Source: Sphingobacteriia bacterium
GTDB taxonomy: Bacteria; Bacteroidota; Bacteroidia; Chitinophagales; Chitinophagaceae
Length of the DNA: 64,000 nucleotides
Direction: 5' to 3'
Assembly: GCA_015999745.1 (NCBI GenBank)
Contig: JAECQP010000013.1
Span: forward strand, 1-64,000
Part shown: piece by piece, positions 62,503-64,000 of the stretch
Position numbering within the stretch: position 1 is the first letter of the stretch
How the letters are laid out: each line of letters begins with the position of its first letter
Notes under the pieces: model-generated
What the model was told of the DNA's origin: nothing
The model's database searches: none
Seen by the model: the letters and a program-made list of their open reading frames with translations, nothing else
Translations under genes and position numbers: made by a program

Positions 62503-63477
62503 TTATTTGGCCGGCGTAATAATGATATTCCTGTATTCAACTGGACCATGATCGCCCTGCAGCAGAATGGGCCCGGGTTCACCTTCTTTACTGTCCAGCG
62601 CACCACCGGTAATACCCGGGATGATCTGATCGGCAATAATGGTTTTTCCATTGGCCACCACAGTAACCCTGCGGCCAATCAGCGTAATATCATAAGACTG
62701 CCACTCACCGGCTGGCTTAGCGGCCATCTCATTTGGCGTAAGGAATCCGTAAATACCTCCAAAATAAGTAGCCGAAGGTTCTTTACCGGCATTGTCTTCT
62801 ACCTGTACTTCGTATCTGCCTCTTAAATAAACACCACTGTTACTGCCGGCAGGATACCTGAATTCTATATGAAGTTTAAAGTCATCGAATTTTTGATCGG
62901 TCATCAGGTTAGATCCTGATTGAGGGCTTGTCAGTACACCATTGATCAGCGTCCATTGATTATTGGTTCCTGAAGCATGCCAGCCATCGGTATTCTTTCC
63001 ATTCAACAGGTTGATTGGCTTGCCCCAGGCAGGCGCTGTTGTTCTTTTGAGCAGGGGGGCTCTTACACCGGTGAATGCATATTTAGCGCCGCTTGTGCTG
63101 GTGATGGTGCCTTTCAGCAGGTCATTTTCAATAACAGCATCAAATTCCATGTACCGGGTATTGGTATCCCATTGACCGGGGATAGCAAAATGAATGCGGC
63201 CATCTGTAACCTGCACATGCGCAACAGGACGGGCGCTGCCGCCATCTGCCACAAAATAACCAACCAGGGTTTTGATTCCGGAAAGCTTTACTTCCAGCCA
63301 GGAAGGTGCCATACGATCCCCCATCTGAACAGTAAGATCCCAGCGGCCAATCACCGACTTATCATCAGCGGCCGAAGCGGAAAATGTTTTAAAAGTACCG
63401 AGGAGTACCAATAAAAAGGCCATCAGTAAGGAATGAGTATTCTTTGTTGAGCGGAACGGCAAAAATATTTTTTTCAT
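62503..63477 (-). CDS. DUF1080 (3-keto-disaccharide hydrolase-like) secreted protein
   Basis: A 324-residue protein with an N-terminal signal (SLLMAFLLVLLGTFKTFSASAA). The C-terminal part (about 135-320) is a DUF1080/LamG-type jelly roll with NLLNGKNTDGWHA, LHIEFRYPAGSNSGVYLRG, WQSYDITLIGRRVTVVANG and GPILLQGDHGPVEYRNI. DUF1080 proteins include 3-keto-glycoside hydrolases. The first 110 residues form a separate strand-rich domain. Expected in the periplasm or outside the cell. Confidence 0.87.
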   Translation of the reverse strand: MKKIFLPFRSTKNTHSLLMAFLLVLLGTFKTFSASAADDKSVIGRWDLTVQMGDRMAPSWLEVKLSGIKTLVGYFVADGGSARPVAHVQVTDGRIHFAIPGQWDTNTRYMEFDAVIENDLLKGTITSTSGAKYAFTGVRAPLLKRTTAPAWGKPINLLNGKNTDGWHASGTNNQWTLINGVLTSPQSGSNLMTDQKFDDFKLHIEFRYPAGSNSGVYLRGRYEVQVEDNAGKEPSATYFGGIYGFLTPNEMAAKPAGEWQSYDITLIGRRVTVVANGKTIIADQIIPGITGGALDSKEGEPGPILLQGDHGPVEYRNIIITPAK

Positions 63478-63508
63478 GTGGTAAGCTTATGGCTTCAAGA
63501 TAAATAAA

Positions 63509-63546
63509 AAAGTTCACACTCTTACCGGGGTAAGCATGTGAACTTT
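63509..63546 (-). terminator. Long terminator hairpin of the thioredoxin/DUF6952 operon
   Basis: Outer arms AAAGTTCACA/TGTGAACTTT (10 bp) and inner CTTACC/GGTAAG around a 2-nt loop. On the minus strand it is followed by TTTTATTTATC, so it ends the leftward transcript from 63577. Confidence 0.8.
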
Positions 63547-63576
63547 AGATTCGGCCGCTGCAAAATGCAATGGCGG

Positions 63577-63825
63577 CTATTTGTCGATGGACCCTAACAC
63601 CTTTTTCATAAACTGATTAGCAGCATCCTTTTCCGGCATACCGTCTGCGATCAGCTGGTGTACTTCAAGCGCACCACACATGTTCGAGATCAGTTCGCCA
63701 ATCACATCTACTTCCTCCGGCTTAAGAGAGACCGCCTCGGAAGTGTTTTCCAGTACATGGATAGCCGTTTCAATTTGTTCCCGGCTGCAGGTACGTTGTA
63801 TTTGTCTAATTACCGGTAGCTTCAT
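63577..63825 (-). CDS. DUF6952-family small protein
   Basis: An 82-residue cytosolic protein starting MKLPVIRQIQRTCSREQIE, with a central EEVDVIGELISNMCGALEVHQ segment, matching the short proteins (DUF6952) that sit beside thioredoxin genes in Bacteroidota. Function unknown. Its first 20 nt overlap the end of the upstream thioredoxin-like gene, so the two are translationally coupled. A strong terminator follows. Confidence 0.78.
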   Translation of the reverse strand: MKLPVIRQIQRTCSREQIETAIHVLENTSEAVSLKPEEVDVIGELISNMCGALEVHQLIADGMPEKDAANQFMKKVLGSIDK

Positions 63826-64000
63826 GGATCAATGCTTTAAGTTGTTCTTCTTTATTGGTTTGAACCTGGTTTAATAAAACCCCGTTTTTAAAACTGGCAA
63901 ATGTGGGGAGGTTGTTCACACTGGCCAGTTTTCTGGATGCAGGGAATTTCTCTGCATCAGCAATTACAAAAACAGTACTCTCCGGCTGTTCACCGGAAAG
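63806..64000 (-). CDS. Thioredoxin-family protein, N-terminus cut by window edge
   Basis: The last 64 residues are visible, ending in TAG at 63806. They contain the thioredoxin C-terminal pattern: SVNNLPTFASFKNG, with the cis-Pro, and a final amphipathic helix (EEQLKALIHEATGN). The active-site CxxC lies beyond the window, so redox activity cannot be confirmed. It overlaps the DUF6952 gene by 20 nt. Confidence 0.75.
   Translation of the reverse strand, partial: LSGEQPESTVFVIADAEKFPASRKLASVNNLPTFASFKNGVLLNQVQTNKEEQLKALIHEATGN

Noticed and set aside
1..64000. CRISPR array, tRNA, rRNA, insertion sequence, integrase or phage gene
   Set aside because: I saw no regularly spaced repeats, cloverleaf-like gene, transposase or integrase motif, or terminal inverted repeats in the window.

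Overview
The window comes from a Bacteroidota chromosome, most likely Chitinophagaceae or a close relative. The signs are a SusC/SusD pair behind an ECF sigma/FecR pair, GIN-domain (DUF2807) proteins, a two-component propeller sensor kinase, a clade II nitrous oxide reductase cluster, and promoters resembling the Bacteroidota -7 element TAnnTTTG. Base composition looks even. I saw no rRNA, tRNA, CRISPR array, insertion sequence or phage gene, so this looks like ordinary chromosome with several metabolic islands. All calls rest on reading the sequence; no database search was run.

Layout. 1-3.9 kb: partial acyltransferase, Tat-type sugar isomerase-like protein, YejK-like nucleoid protein and two unknowns. 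3.9-15.5 kb: an envelope/signalling region with two GIN-domain proteins, an outer-membrane beta-barrel operon, a Crp-type regulator, a propeller histidine kinase and a NarL-type response regulator. Here a 14-bp dyad (CACAT-N4-ATGTG) recurs about 50 nt before several start codons, which suggests an undescribed regulon. 15.6-17.4 kb: atypical SDR, MarR regulator, unknown. 17.4-30.1 kb: a polysaccharide utilisation locus read leftward (sigma, FecR, SusC, SusD, PIG-L deacetylase, sugar MFS, ROK kinase, YetA/PL26-like lyase) ending in a terminator. 30.1-31.4 kb: DctA-like transporter. 31.5-42.6 kb: a second catabolic island (SDR, two alpha/beta hydrolases, acyl-CoA synthetase, TonB receptor, sodium-solute symporter) next to a LytTR regulator and a 7TM sensor kinase. 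42.7-52.1 kb: the nitrous oxide respiration region (Crp/Fnr regulator, cytochrome c, nosZ, a NosL fusion, nosD, nosF, nosY, truncated haemoglobin, fasciclin lipoprotein, a polytopic His-rich membrane protein). 52.1-64 kb: peptidases, a BNR-repeat protein, hydrolase, BamA-like protein, a NapH/NosR-like ferredoxin membrane protein, a DUF1080 protein and a DUF6952/thioredoxin pair.

How the parts connect. Five FNR-like boxes (ATGAT-N4-ATCAT) lie before the nos operon, its regulator, the polytopic protein, the fasciclin lipoprotein and, 10 kb away, the NapH-like protein. In the best cases a -7-like element follows exactly 22 nt downstream, which is class II activator geometry, so these genes probably form one anaerobic/N2O regulon. 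Three gene clusters carry a strong hairpin directly after the most abundant product (SusCD/PIG-L block, TonB receptor, NosZ), which suggests shared use of partial termination or 3'-end protection to set expression ratios.
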